Positions 16,446 through 24,914 are shown, counted from the first letter of the stretch. The stretch is DNA of 64,000 bases from DATJLY01 sp035604615 (GCA_035604615.1 DATNID010000016.1:1-64000), one strand, 5' to 3'. The notes: generated from the letters alone by a model not told the origin. Numbers and translations: made by a program.

Positions 16446-17585
16446 CTACCCCGCCGTGATCGTCGCGTCGGCGACGGTGAAGAATTGGGCGGCGCCGGCG
16501 AGGCCTGCGAACAGGGCGGGCTCGGTGCCGGTGAGCCAGGCTTGCGCTCCGAGCGCCACCAGCGCGGCATAGAGCGCGCCGCGCCGTGTCGCATCGAGAT
16601 GCGCCGCCACCTCGTCCAGCAGCAGCGCCGGCGGCGCGCCGGTCGCCTGCGCCTTGAGCCGCGCGTGCGCCAGGACGATGGCGATCAAGAGCGCCTTCTG
16701 CTCGCCGGTCGAGCACAAGGCCGCCTCCATGCCGCTCGGCGCGTGGCGCACAAGCAGGTCGGAGCGGTGCGGCCCCGACGCGGTGACGCCGCTCTCGGCG
16801 TCGGACCGGCGCATGGCTTCGAGCCGGCGGCGCAACTGGTCCTCGGTGGCGAGCGCCGGCATGGCGCCGAGCCAGAGATCGACCTCGCCCTCGAGCGCCA
16901 GCAGCGCGCGCGGGAACGGTCCGGTCTCGGCGGCGCAGGCGATGTCGAGCCGCGCCACCAGGTCGCGCCGCGCCGCGGCGATCGCCACCCCGTCTGCCGC
17001 CATGCCTTCCTCCAGCGCGGCAAGCCAGCCGGGATCGGCCCCGCCCTCGCGCAAGAGGCGCGCGCGCTCGCGCATGGCCTGGTCGTAGGCGGCGTGGCGC
17101 GCGGCGTGGCCGGCGTCGAAGCTCACCACCAGCCGGTCGAGGAAGCGGCGGCGGCCGCCGCTGCCTTCGAGGAACAGCCGGTCCATCTGCGGCGTCAGCC
17201 ACACCAGCGGCATCAGGCTCGCCAGCTCGGCCTGGCTCTTGGCTTTGGCGCCATCGATCCGGACGATGCGGCGCTCGCCGCTGGCGCTGGCGGCGTCGCG
17301 GCCGGTGCCGATTTGGACCTCGCCGGTGCCGGTTTGGACCCGCGCCGCGATGGCCCAGGCCCCGCTCCGACGGGAAGCCGGCGCGCGGCGGTCGATCTCG
17401 GTCAATTTGGCGCGGCGCAGGCCGCGGCCGGGGGCCAGCAGCGAGATCGCCTCCAGCAGGTTGGTCTTGCCGGCGCCGTTGGCCCCGGTCAGCACCACCG
17501 GGCGTTGGTCGACCTCGAGCCGGGCGGCCTCGTAGCAGCGGAAATCGGTCAGCGCCAAGCGCAGCACCGCAGGACGGAGCGGCAT
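16446..17585 (-). CDS. recF: DNA replication and repair protein RecF
   Basis: A 379-residue SMC-like ATPase. Walker A GANGAGKT is at residues 34-41 after LALTDFRCYEAARLEV. The signature region GPHRSDLLV and STGEQKALLIAIVLAHARL, and Walker B PALLLDEVAAHLD, follow in the order expected for RecF. RecF loads RecA at gapped DNA with RecO and RecR. The ATG at 17585 gives the standard family start; a much longer open frame upstream runs through dnaN in another frame and is spurious. The gene is downstream of dnaN and is separated from gyrB by the DUF559 insertion. Confidence 0.95.
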   Translation of the reverse strand: MPLRPAVLRLALTDFRCYEAARLEVDQRPVVLTGANGAGKTNLLEAISLLAPGRGLRRAKLTEIDRRAPASRRSGAWAIAARVQTGTGEVQIGTGRDAASASGERRIVRIDGAKAKSQAELASLMPLVWLTPQMDRLFLEGSGGRRRFLDRLVVSFDAGHAARHAAYDQAMRERARLLREGGADPGWLAALEEGMAADGVAIAAARRDLVARLDIACAAETGPFPRALLALEGEVDLWLGAMPALATEDQLRRRLEAMRRSDAESGVTASGPHRSDLLVRHAPSGMEAALCSTGEQKALLIAIVLAHARLKAQATGAPPALLLDEVAAHLDATRRGALYAALVALGAQAWLTGTEPALFAGLAGAAQFFTVADATITAG

Positions 17586-17606
17586 CGCCTCACGGTCATT
17601 TATATA

Positions 17607-17660
17607 GGTATCGCCGCTTCCTGCGGCTACGCGGGTATCGCCGCGTCCCGCGGCCGGCGC
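17607..17660. repeat. 27-base direct repeat, two copies, in dnaN-recF gap
   Basis: Two head-to-tail units begin GGTATCGCCGC at 17607 and at 17634, a period of 27 bases. Conservation is strongest in the first 11 bases and in a GCGGC core. They lie just upstream of recF on the transcribed strand, next to an AT-rich TATATAAATG segment that could serve as a minus-10 box. No known function. Confidence 0.5.
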
Positions 17661-17695
17661 GCCAGGGTCAGTCGCCAGCACCGATGGGCCGCCCT

Positions 17696-18814
17696 TCAGA
17701 CGCGCATCGGCATGAGGACGTAAAGAGCGCTCGCGTCGGCGGTGTCGCGCACCACCGTCGGCGAGGCGGCGTCGGACATGGCGAAGCGGGCGCCCTCGCC
17801 CTCGATCTGCTCGGCGATGTCGAGGAGATAGCGGGCGTTGAAGCCGATCTCGAGCGGCTGGGCGGCATAGCGCACCTCGAGTTCCTCGGAGGCGGTGCCG
17901 TTCTCCGGGCTGGTTGCCGACAGGGTCAGGCTGCCGCGCTCGAGCGCCAGCTTCACCGCCCGGCTCTTCTCGGTCGAGATGGTCGAGACCCGGTCGACCG
18001 CCTCGGCGAAGGGCTTGCACTCGACCTCGAGGATGCGGTCGTTGCCGGTCGGGATGACCCGGTCATAGTCCGGGAAGGTGCCGTCGATCAGCTTCGAAGT
18101 CAGCACGGTCGGGCCGAAGCTGAAGCGGATCTTGGTGTCGGACAGCGCCACCGCCACATCCTGGTCCATCTCGTCGAGCAGTTTCCTGAGCTCGACCACG
18201 GTCTTGCGCGGCACGATCACGCCCGGCATCCCGGCGGCGCCCTCGGGCAGCGGGATTTCCATGCGGGCGAGCCGGTGGCCGTCGGTCGCGACCGCCCGCA
18301 GCATCGGCACCTCGTTGCTCTTGGCGGCATGGAGATAGATGCCGTTCAAGTAATAGCGGGTCTCCTCGGTCGAGATCGCAAAGCGGGTGCGATCGATGAG
18401 CCGCTTCAGGTCGACCGCCGACACCATGAAGTTATGCGGCAACTCGCCCCCCGCCATCAGCGGGTAGTCCTCGGGCGGCAGGCAGGCGAGGGTGAAGGTC
18501 GAGCGGCCGGAGCGCAGGGTCATGTTGCCCTTCTCGCCGGCGGCGTCGAGCTCGACCTGCGCGCCCTCGCGCAGCTTGCGGACGATGTCGTAGAGCGTGT
18601 GGGCCGGCACCGTGGTGGCGCCCTTGCGCGCGCTCTGGCCGGCGACCGAGGCGACCATCTCGATGTCCATGTCGGTGGCCGAGAGGGCGAGCTTGCCGTC
18701 CTCCGCGCGCAGCAGGACGTTGGACAGGATCGGGATGGTGTTGCGGCGCTCGACCACGCTTTGGACGTGGCCCAAGGCGCGAAGGAGCGCGGATCGTTCG
18801 ATCGTGAGCTTCAT
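17696..18814 (-). CDS. dnaN: DNA polymerase III beta sliding clamp
   Basis: A 372-residue processivity clamp. The start MKLTIERSALLRALGHVQSV and the end LYVLMPMRV are the conserved termini of DnaN. Interior blocks such as RRNTIPILSNVLL, ATDGHRLA and FPDYDRVIP, which line the clamp and the hydrophobic partner-binding pocket, are present. It forms a dimeric ring that tethers polymerase III. In most relatives dnaN follows dnaA directly; here a plus-strand gene at 19031-19552 intervenes, so dnaN probably needs its own promoter within 18815-19030. Confidence 0.97.
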   Translation of the reverse strand: MKLTIERSALLRALGHVQSVVERRNTIPILSNVLLRAEDGKLALSATDMDIEMVASVAGQSARKGATTVPAHTLYDIVRKLREGAQVELDAAGEKGNMTLRSGRSTFTLACLPPEDYPLMAGGELPHNFMVSAVDLKRLIDRTRFAISTEETRYYLNGIYLHAAKSNEVPMLRAVATDGHRLARMEIPLPEGAAGMPGVIVPRKTVVELRKLLDEMDQDVAVALSDTKIRFSFGPTVLTSKLIDGTFPDYDRVIPTGNDRILEVECKPFAEAVDRVSTISTEKSRAVKLALERGSLTLSATSPENGTASEELEVRYAAQPLEIGFNARYLLDIAEQIEGEGARFAMSDAASPTVVRDTADASALYVLMPMRV

Positions 18815-19030
18815 GGCGGCCGGGCTTTTGGCTCGTTGCGGCGTTGCGGTTCGGCGCCGGATTTCCCCCTCGCGGCGCCCCCGCCGGCCCATGGCGCGGA
18901 ACGGGACGGCACTATAGCACGCGCCGCCCCGCCGGGTGAAGGAAAGGGGCGCGATTCGAGGCTCGCCGATGACAATCCATGGCGCCCCGCCGTAGAGTGG
19001 TTGGGGTGGAGCGAAGGGAAGGGGAAAGCC

Positions 19031-19552
19031 ATGAAAACGATGATTCTGGCCGGCGCGATGGCGGCTCTTTGCCAGATCGGCGCGGCCCAGGCGGCGGGGC
19101 CATACGATGGACCGTGGCACGGCGCGCTCAGCGGCGCGTGCAGCGGCGCGCTGGCGATCGAGGTCGCCGGGACCGCCGTGTCCGGGACGACCTACTACAA
19201 AAGCCAGACCATTCCGTTCGCGACATTCTCCGGCACGATCGACGCGGCGGGCGCATTCACGGGGGCGACGTCGGCTGGCTCGAAGATCGCCGGCAAGTTC
19301 GATCAGGGCGCGTTTGCCGCGACCGCAAACCTCGCGGGCTGCCCCGGCGAAACCCGCTACGCTGCGACCCGCGGCGTCTACGGCGACGGCACCTGCATGT
19401 TCACGCCGGTGGGCGGTTCGTCCTCTAACTACGGCGGCCCGCACAAGATGACGAACGGCGAGACTTACAAGATGCCGATTCCGGCGCGGGTCGCCGGCGC
19501 CACCATCCCGACCTATCACTGCCAGGACGGCGTACTCACGCGGGTGCAGTAG
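19031..19552 (+). CDS. Secreted protein of unknown function between dnaA and dnaN
   Basis: A 173-residue protein with a clear signal peptide (MKTMILAGAMAALCQIG, cleavage near AAQA-AGPY). The mature part starts PYDGPWHGALSGACSGALAIEV and is rich in Gly, Ala, Ser and Thr with alternating short strands (GTTYYKSQTIPFATFSGTI), suggesting a small beta-rich domain. Cysteines at about 36, 106, 121 and 167 could form two disulfides. I do not recognise a family with certainty. A purine-rich AAGGGGAAAG site precedes the ATG. It is oriented against the replication genes, and its 3' end stops three bases before the dnaA stop codon. Confidence 0.7.
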   Translation: MKTMILAGAMAALCQIGAAQAAGPYDGPWHGALSGACSGALAIEVAGTAVSGTTYYKSQTIPFATFSGTIDAAGAFTGATSAGSKIAGKFDQGAFAATANLAGCPGETRYAATRGVYGDGTCMFTPVGGSSSNYGGPHKMTNGETYKMPIPARVAGATIPTYHCQDGVLTRVQ

Positions 19553-19555
19553 CCG

Positions 19556-21013
19556 TCACGTCTCCAGCATCCGGCGCAGCAGCTCGACGTCTTCGGCGAG
19601 CGCGCGGTCGGCGGCGCGCAGCTCCTCGATCCGGCGCACCGCGTGCATCACGGTGGTGTGGTCGCGCCCGCCGAACTTGCGGCCGATCTCGGGGAGCGAG
19701 CGCGGCGTCAGGTGCTTGCACAGATACATCGCCACTTGGCGCGGCCGGGCGACGGCGCGGGCGCGGCGCGCCGAGTGCATGTCCGAGAACTTGATGTTGT
19801 AGTGCTCGGCGACGCGCTTCTGGATCTCGTCGATGGTGACGCGGCGGTCGTTGGCGCGTAAGAGGTCGTGCAGCACCTCCTGCGAGCCCTCGAGGGTAAT
19901 GGGGCGGCCGACCAGCTGGGTGTGGGCGTAGATGCGGTTCAAGGCGCCCTCGAGCTCGCGCACGTTGGAGGTGATCTTGTGGGCGAGGAACTCGAGCACC
20001 TTCTGCGGCACCTCGACCTTCATCTGCTCGGCCTTGGCCTGGAGGATGCCGAGCCGCAATTCGTATGTCGTCGGGTGGATGTCGGCGACCAGGCCCCATC
20101 CCAAGCGCGAGGTCATGCGCTCGTCGATCCCCTCGAGGTCCGAGGGCGACTTGTCGGCGGAGATGACGATCTGCCGGTTCTGGTCCACCAGCGCGTTGAA
20201 GGTGTGGAAGAATTCCTCCTGGGTCGATTCCTTGCCGCTGATGAACTGGACGTCGTCGATCATCAGCACGTCGACCGAGCGGAACTGCTCCTTGAACGCC
20301 ATCGTGTCCTTGAAGCGCAGCGCGCGGATGAACTGGTACATGAACTTCTCGGCCGAGAGATAGATCACCTTGCGCTGCGGGTCCTCGCGGCGGATATGCC
20401 ATGCGATGGCATGCATGAGATGCGTCTTGCCGAGCCCGACGCCGCCGTAGAGGAACAGCGGGTTGTATTGGACGACGCGGCCGCGCGCCGCCGCCGTCTC
20501 GGCGACGCGACGCGCCGCGGCGTGCGCCATCTCGTTGGGCTTGCCGACGACGAAATTCTCGAACGTGAAGCGCGGGTCGAGCGTCGCGCTCACGTCCTTC
20601 TCATCCGGCGGCTCGGCCGGCTCGCGCAAAGCGGGTTCCGCCGGCGGAGGCTCGCTCACGGATGCGCCGAGCACGATCTCGACGCCGCTCACGCCGGAAT
20701 TCTCCACGTTCCACAGCGCGCGCAGCCGGTCGGAATAATGCTGCGCCACCCAGTCGCGCAGGAACCGCGTCGGCGCGGCGATGCGAATGACGCCCTCGCG
20801 CACATCGACCAGCGTCATCGAGCGCAGCCACGAGCGATAGGCGGGCTCGCCGAACTCCGCGCGGAGGCGGCCGCGCACCCGTGCCCATTGTGCCTGCAAC
20901 TCGGCGTCGCGTCCGAGGCCGTCGGCCATCGCGCTCACGCTCCGCCGGTGAAGCGCAAGATTGCGCGAGACATCGCTGTGCAGGCGAGTGTCCTCTTCAC
21001 GCGTCTCCCACAT
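19556..21013 (-). CDS. dnaA: Chromosomal replication initiator DnaA
   Basis: A 485-residue initiator. Domain I is at about 40-115 (WARVRGRLRAEFGEPAYRSWL). A Pro/Glu-rich linker follows. The AAA+ core has FVVGKPNEMAHAAA, Walker A GGVGLGKTH (190-197) and Walker B VLMIDDVQF (249-256). Domain IV carries the DnaA-box-binding signature GRDHTTVMHAVRRI. The start at 21013 is chosen for the TGAGGTGG ribosome site; ATGs at 21094 and 20929 are alternatives. The gene follows rpsT after a 415-base leader, an arrangement common in alphaproteobacteria. Confidence 0.96.
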   Translation of the reverse strand: MWETREEDTRLHSDVSRNLALHRRSVSAMADGLGRDAELQAQWARVRGRLRAEFGEPAYRSWLRSMTLVDVREGVIRIAAPTRFLRDWVAQHYSDRLRALWNVENSGVSGVEIVLGASVSEPPPAEPALREPAEPPDEKDVSATLDPRFTFENFVVGKPNEMAHAAARRVAETAAARGRVVQYNPLFLYGGVGLGKTHLMHAIAWHIRREDPQRKVIYLSAEKFMYQFIRALRFKDTMAFKEQFRSVDVLMIDDVQFISGKESTQEEFFHTFNALVDQNRQIVISADKSPSDLEGIDERMTSRLGWGLVADIHPTTYELRLGILQAKAEQMKVEVPQKVLEFLAHKITSNVRELEGALNRIYAHTQLVGRPITLEGSQEVLHDLLRANDRRVTIDEIQKRVAEHYNIKFSDMHSARRARAVARPRQVAMYLCKHLTPRSLPEIGRKFGGRDHTTVMHAVRRIEELRAADRALAEDVELLRRMLET

Positions 21014-21428
21014 TGCCACCTCACGATGCGGACGAAGCCTCCCTCGCGCGCCGATCGGATGCGTTGATCCCCTCGTCGTCGTTTGGTCTCGCAACGGGTT
21101 CGGTTGAAGCGTAATGCTCAGGTTTCGCTTGCCCGGCCGCCGCTAACTACTTGTCTGCTTTGAACGCCTGCCCGCGCTCGTGAGCGCCGCGACGTTTCTC
21201 CGAATGCCCCCGCAATGTCGGCGCGGCAAAACTCTACTCATGCACGATGTAGGTTTGCAATAAGCGTGTGAGAAATTCGTGAAAAATTTTTGACGGCGCG
21301 ACGCGACGGCAACGCGTGCGCCGCATCGCGCGCGTTGGGTCGTGCGAACTCGGCGAGCGAGAATAGATGCATGTAGTGCCGCATCGTCGTCTCGGCGACG
21401 CGAGCCACAAGCGATAGTGCTTCGTCGA
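21014..21428 (-). promoter_or_regulatory. dnaA leader region with candidate promoter
   Basis: The 415-base gap between rpsT and dnaA holds no credible gene. It contains the most AT-rich patch of the neighbourhood (21268-21293, AAATTCGTGAAAAATTTTTG). Reading toward dnaA there is a candidate minus-35 TTGCAA (21255-21260), an 18-base spacer and a minus-10 TAGAGT (21231-21236). I found no good DnaA boxes and no clear rho-independent terminator after rpsT. In many alphaproteobacteria the chromosomal origin lies near hemE rather than at dnaA, so origin function is not claimed. Confidence 0.4.
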
Positions 21429-21710
21429 TCAGGAATGCGCTGGGGTCGAGCCGAGCGTCTTGATGCGCGCGGAGAGCCGCGACAATTTTCTCGCGACCGT
21501 GTTCTTGTGCACGACGCCCTTGGTGATGCCGCGCTGCATCTCGGGCGCGGCCGCCGCGAAGGCCGCGCGCGCCGCCTCCTTGTCGCCCGACGCGATCGCG
21601 GTCTCGACCTTCTTGACGAAGGTCCGGATGCGGCTCTCGCGCGCGCGGTTGGTCGCGGTGCGGCGCTCTGCCTGCCGGTGTCGCTTCTCCGCCGAACGAT
21701 GAGTCGCCAT
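21429..21710 (-). CDS. rpsT: 30S ribosomal protein S20
   Basis: A 93-residue basic protein beginning MATHRSAEKRHRQAERRTAT, the usual S20 start, with NRARESRIRTFVKKVE, KGVVHKNTVARKLSRL and the C-terminal helix expected for this 16S rRNA-binding protein. S20 binds early in 30S assembly. The gene is monocistronic or read into the dnaA leader. Confidence 0.97.
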   Translation of the reverse strand: MATHRSAEKRHRQAERRTATNRARESRIRTFVKKVETAIASGDKEAARAAFAAAAPEMQRGITKGVVHKNTVARKLSRLSARIKTLGSTPAHS

Positions 21711-21794
21711 CGAGAACCTTGCCCCGCGCTTTCCTTGAAGGCGCGTTTATAGCGAGCGCGCGGCCGTCGCGTCAACCCGCAAGCGCCGGGCGCC

Positions 21795-22571
21795 TCAGGC
21801 GTTCTTGAAATTCGGCTTCCGCTTCTCGACGAACGCCGCCATGCCTTCTTTCTGGTCGAAGGTGGCGAAGAGCGCGTGGAACAGCCGGCGCTCGAAGCGC
21901 ACGCCCTCGGCGAGCGTCGTCTCGTAGGCGCGATTGACCGCCTCCTTGGCGGCGAGCACGGAGGGGCGCGACAGCGCCGCGATCTGCGTCGCAATCTTAA
22001 CCGCCTCGTCGACCAGCTTGTCGTTGGCGACGATGCGGCTGACGAGGCCGCTGCGCTCCGCCTCGACCGCGTCCATCATGCGGCCGGTGAGGATCATGTC
22101 CATCGCCTTCGCCTTGCCGACGAGACGGGTCAGGCGCTGCGAGCCGCCCGCGCCCGGCATGATGCCGAGATTGATCTCGGGCTGGCCGAAGCGCGCGCTC
22201 TCCGCGGCGATGATGGTGTCGCACATCATCGCCATCTCGCAGCCGCCGCCCAGCGCGAAGCCCGCCACCGCGGCGATGATCGGCTTGCGGCAGCGTGTGA
22301 TGCGCTCCCAGCCGTCGGTGACGAAATCGGCGAGGAAAACGTCGACGAAGCCGCGGCTTTGCATCTCCTTGATGTCGGCGCCGGCGGCGAAGGCCTTGTC
22401 GCTGCCGGTGATGACGACGGCGCCGATCGCGTCATCCGCCTCGAACAAGTCGAGCGCGCGCCCGACCTCGCGCACCAGTGCATCGCAAAGCGCGTTCAAG
22501 GCCTTGGGCCGGTTGAGCGTGATCAAGCCGACGGCGCCGCGGGTCTCGACCAGGATATTGTCGTAGCTCAT
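21795..22571 (-). CDS. Enoyl-CoA hydratase
   Basis: A 258-residue crotonase-superfamily enzyme. The oxyanion-hole segments AFAAGADIKEM and FALGGGCEMAMMCD, and the two catalytic glutamates (in GGGCEMAM and in FGQPEINLGIMPGAGGSQRL), are all present, so true hydratase activity on trans-2-enoyl-CoA is likely. The C-terminus EGMAAFVEKRKPNF is typical of short-chain enoyl-CoA hydratases (EchA/PaaF-like). Its start overlaps the stop of the upstream periplasmic-protein gene as ATGA, implying coupled translation. Its location beside mutM is conserved in many alphaproteobacteria. Confidence 0.94.
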   Translation of the reverse strand: MSYDNILVETRGAVGLITLNRPKALNALCDALVREVGRALDLFEADDAIGAVVITGSDKAFAAGADIKEMQSRGFVDVFLADFVTDGWERITRCRKPIIAAVAGFALGGGCEMAMMCDTIIAAESARFGQPEINLGIMPGAGGSQRLTRLVGKAKAMDMILTGRMMDAVEAERSGLVSRIVANDKLVDEAVKIATQIAALSRPSVLAAKEAVNRAYETTLAEGVRFERRLFHALFATFDQKEGMAAFVEKRKPNFKNA

Positions 22572-22951
22572 GGGCGTGGCTCCTGTTGCGGCGACAGCGT
22601 GAAGCCGACGGTGAGATTGCCGTCGCTGCCGCGGAAATCGAGACGCAGCACCTCGCCCTCGCGCCGCCAGGCGTCGCGGGACGCGGCGCTCCAGCCAAGC
22701 TGCGGCAAGGTCGCGCCATAGAAATCGCGCACCTTGCCGCGGTCGAGCTTGCCGCGCGCCGCGGCCTCGACGATGCGGCCCTCGGGCTTGTCGAATACGA
22801 CGCTCGCGCCCTCGACCGGCGCCAGACCCGGCATCAGCGGCACGTCCTCCGTGCCGGGCACGAAATCGGCGGCGCGTGCCGTCGCGGCGGCGAGCACCAG
22901 GCCGAGGACGAGAAGCGTGCGTCGCAACATCTTGCGTCGAGTGTAGGGCAT
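22568..22951 (-). CDS. Exported protein of unknown function upstream of enoyl-CoA hydratase
   Basis: About 127 residues. After a basic start (MPYTRRKMLRR) comes a signal-peptide core (TLLVLGLVLAAATARA). The mature part reads ADFVPGTEDVPLMPGLAPV then a VFDKPEGRIVEA segment, a GLGWS-type motif (LPQLGWSAASRDAWRREGE) and a final strand NLTVGFTLSPQ. The pattern is of a small periplasmic beta domain seen next to enoyl-CoA hydratase and mutM in related genomes. Starting at 22930 (MLRRTLL) is equally possible. I do not know its function. Confidence 0.7.
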   Translation of the reverse strand: MPYTRRKMLRRTLLVLGLVLAAATARAADFVPGTEDVPLMPGLAPVEGASVVFDKPEGRIVEAAARGKLDRGKVRDFYGATLPQLGWSAASRDAWRREGEVLRLDFRGSDGNLTVGFTLSPQQEPRP

Positions 22952-23011
22952 GATCGCATCGGACTGAATCATTCTCTCGAGCTCGTGGGCCGGCCTGGCC
23001 TTCGGCCCGTG

Positions 23012-23104
23012 CGCCCTTCGACTACGCTTCGCTGCGCTCAGGGTGAGGAACTTTTCTTTGTGCCACAAAGGCTCTCCCTCATCCTGAGCGTAGTCGAAGG
23101 ACGC
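23012..23104. repeat. Palindromic repeat, family 2, copy A
   Basis: Inverted arms CCCTTCGACTACGCTTCGC plus TGCGCTCAGGGTGAGG on the left and CCTCATCCTGAGCGTAGTC plus GAAGGACGC on the right enclose a non-conserved middle containing the smaller palindrome TTTGTGCCACAAA. It lies between mutM and the small exported-protein gene. Two further copies are at 23971 and 24915. Confidence 0.85.
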
Positions 23105-23132
23105 AGGCTGCTGATGCAGCGCCATAGCGCCC

Positions 23133-23966
23133 TCACCGCTGGCGCTTGGCACAGTAAAAGGTGGAGCGGCCGGATTGCGCGATGCGGCGGATCGCCTGGC
23201 CGCAATCGCAGCCGGGGCAGGGCTCGCCTTCCTTGCCATAGACCGCCCAGTGATGCTGGAAATAGCCCAGCTCGCCCGAGGCCTGGACATAATCGCGCAG
23301 GCTCGAGCCGCCGGCGGCGATGGCGCGCTCGAGCACCTGGCGGATGGCAAGCGCGAGCCGCTCGGCGCGCGCGCCCGTCACCGACCGGGCCAGGCGGCGC
23401 GGCGACAGGCCGGCCCAAAAGAGACTCTCGCACACATATATATTGCCGAGCCCGGCGACGACGCGCTGATCGAGCAGCGCCGCCTTCAGCGGCGTCTTCT
23501 TGCCGGCGAGCGATTTTGCCAGCGCCGGCCCGTTGAATTCGTTGCCCAAAGGTTCGGGCCCCAAGCCGGCGAGGCGCGGATGGGCGCTGAGCGCGTCCTC
23601 GCTCGCGACATAATCCATCAAGCCGAAACGGCGCGCGTCGTTGAAGCGCAGCACCGTGCCGTCGTCGAACGCGATCACGACGTGATCGTGGCGGCGGTCC
23701 TCGTTCGCGCCGTCGCCGCCCAGCACCATGCGTCCCGACATGCCCAGATGCGCGAGCACGACGCCGCCGCCATCGAGGTGGAATAACAGGTACTTGGCGC
23801 GGCGCCCGACGCGCGCGACGCGGCGCCCCTCGAGCAGCGACGGGAGTTTCGGCGGCAGCTTGGTGCGCAGATCGGCGCGGTTGAGCCGCACCGCGACGAT
23901 GCGCCGCCCGGCAATGCGCTGCGCCAGGCCGCGCGCCACCGTCTCGACTTCAGGGAGTTCGGGCAT
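23133..23966 (-). CDS. mutM: Formamidopyrimidine-DNA glycosylase (Fpg/MutM)
   Basis: A 277-residue base-excision enzyme that removes 8-oxoguanine and cuts the abasic site. It has the N-terminal catalytic PELPEVET (Pro after Met), the conserved lysine in GRRAKYLLFHL, HLGMSGRM, VVAGLGNIYVCESL and the H2TH region. The C-terminal zinc finger starts CPGCDCG but ends FYCAKRQR, where most homologues have a CxxC. The fourth cysteine is therefore Arg, and the extra Cys in CDCG might compensate. The gene is on the minus strand, bounded by palindromic repeats on both sides. Confidence 0.95.
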   Translation of the reverse strand: MPELPEVETVARGLAQRIAGRRIVAVRLNRADLRTKLPPKLPSLLEGRRVARVGRRAKYLLFHLDGGGVVLAHLGMSGRMVLGGDGANEDRRHDHVVIAFDDGTVLRFNDARRFGLMDYVASEDALSAHPRLAGLGPEPLGNEFNGPALAKSLAGKKTPLKAALLDQRVVAGLGNIYVCESLFWAGLSPRRLARSVTGARAERLALAIRQVLERAIAAGGSSLRDYVQASGELGYFQHHWAVYGKEGEPCPGCDCGQAIRRIAQSGRSTFYCAKRQR

Positions 23967-23970
23967 CCCG

Positions 23971-24055
23971 CGTCCTTCAACTACGCTGCGCTCCGGTCAG
24001 GGACGTTGTACAACCTTCCTTATCCTGAGCGGAGCGCAGCGTAGTCGAAGGACGC
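23971..24055. repeat. Palindromic repeat, family 2, copy B
   Basis: Arms CGTCCTTCAACTACGCTGCG (left) and CGCAGCGTAGTCGAAGGACG (right) are near-perfect reverse complements. Between them are TCAGGGACGTTGTACAACC and TTATCCTGAGCGGAG, with the self-complementary core GTTGTACAAC. It lies between the divergent mutM and ubiE genes and so overlaps both promoter regions. Confidence 0.88.
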
Positions 24056-24110
24056 ACCTTGCTTCCGCCGCTCCCTTCCCGCTCCCGCGTCCGTCCGGTA
24101 TCGTTGGCGC

Positions 24111-24869
24111 ATGGCGGGAGCGGAGACAGGCGGCGAGGTCGATTTCGGCTTTCGCCGCGTCGCGGCCGAGGACAAGGCGGAACTCGTGCGCCGCGTGTTC
24201 GACGCGGTGTCGCCGCGCTACGACCTGATGAACGATCTGATGAGCGGCGGAATCCACCGTTTGTGGAAGGCGCAGCTCATCGACCGGCTCAATCCGCGCC
24301 CGGGCCAGCGCTTGGTCGATCTCGCCGGCGGCACCGGCGACATCGCGCTGCGCTTCCTCGCGCGCGGCGGCGCCACCTGCACCGCGTTGGTGTGCGACCT
24401 CACCGAGGCGATGGTGCGCACCGGGCGCGACCGCGCCATCGACCGCGGCCGCATCGACGGCATCCATTGGGTGGTCGGCGAGGCCGAGAGCTTGCCGCTC
24501 GCCAGCATGAGCGCCGATGCCTGCGCCATCGCCTTCGGGTTGCGCAATGTCACCAGCATCGACCGCGCGCTGGCAGAGGCGCGGCGCGTGCTCAAGCCGG
24601 GCGGGCGGTTCGTCTGCCTCGAGTTCAGCCACGTCGCGGTGCCGCTCTTGGACCGCGCCTACGAGCTTTATTCCTTCGCCGTGCTGCCGCGCCTGGGCCA
24701 GATCGTGACCGGAGACCGCGACGCCTATCAATATCTGGTGGAGAGCATCCGCCGCTTCCCCGCCCAGGTCGAGCTCGCCGCGCTGATGCGCGCGGCCGGC
24801 TTCGAGCAGGTCGCCTATCGCAACCTCACCGGCGGCATCGCCGCGCTCCATTCCGGCTGGCGGCTGTGA
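24111..24869 (+). CDS. ubiE: Ubiquinone/menaquinone biosynthesis C-methyltransferase
   Basis: A 252-residue SAM-dependent methyltransferase for C-methylation of the demethylated quinol ring. Motifs are FDAVSPRYDLMNDLMSGGIHRLWK (cut here as FDAVSPRYDLMND and GGIHRLWK), the SAM-binding VDLAGGTGDIALRF (about 69-82), AFGLRNVTSIDRALAE and VLKPGGRFVCLEFS, all standard for UbiE. The C-terminal TGGIAALHSGWRL is also typical. It starts a plus-strand series of ubiE, ubiB, coaBC and dut, broken by a repeat before ubiB. Confidence 0.96.
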   Translation: MAGAETGGEVDFGFRRVAAEDKAELVRRVFDAVSPRYDLMNDLMSGGIHRLWKAQLIDRLNPRPGQRLVDLAGGTGDIALRFLARGGATCTALVCDLTEAMVRTGRDRAIDRGRIDGIHWVVGEAESLPLASMSADACAIAFGLRNVTSIDRALAEARRVLKPGGRFVCLEFSHVAVPLLDRAYELYSFAVLPRLGQIVTGDRDAYQYLVESIRRFPAQVELAALMRAAGFEQVAYRNLTGGIAALHSGWRL

Positions 24870-24914
24870 CGCGTCCGGGCGCTTGCGGGTTATCCAGTCA
24901 GGTGGAAGCGCATT

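Noticed and set aside
21014..21428. Chromosomal origin of replication next to dnaA
   Set aside because: No clear DnaA-box cluster was found, and in many alphaproteobacteria the origin is near hemE. GC-skew of the whole chromosome would be needed.
24890..24898. DnaA-box-like TTATCCAGT between ubiE and ubiB
   Set aside because: Two mismatches to TTATCCACA and a single isolated site beside a repeat; likely chance.
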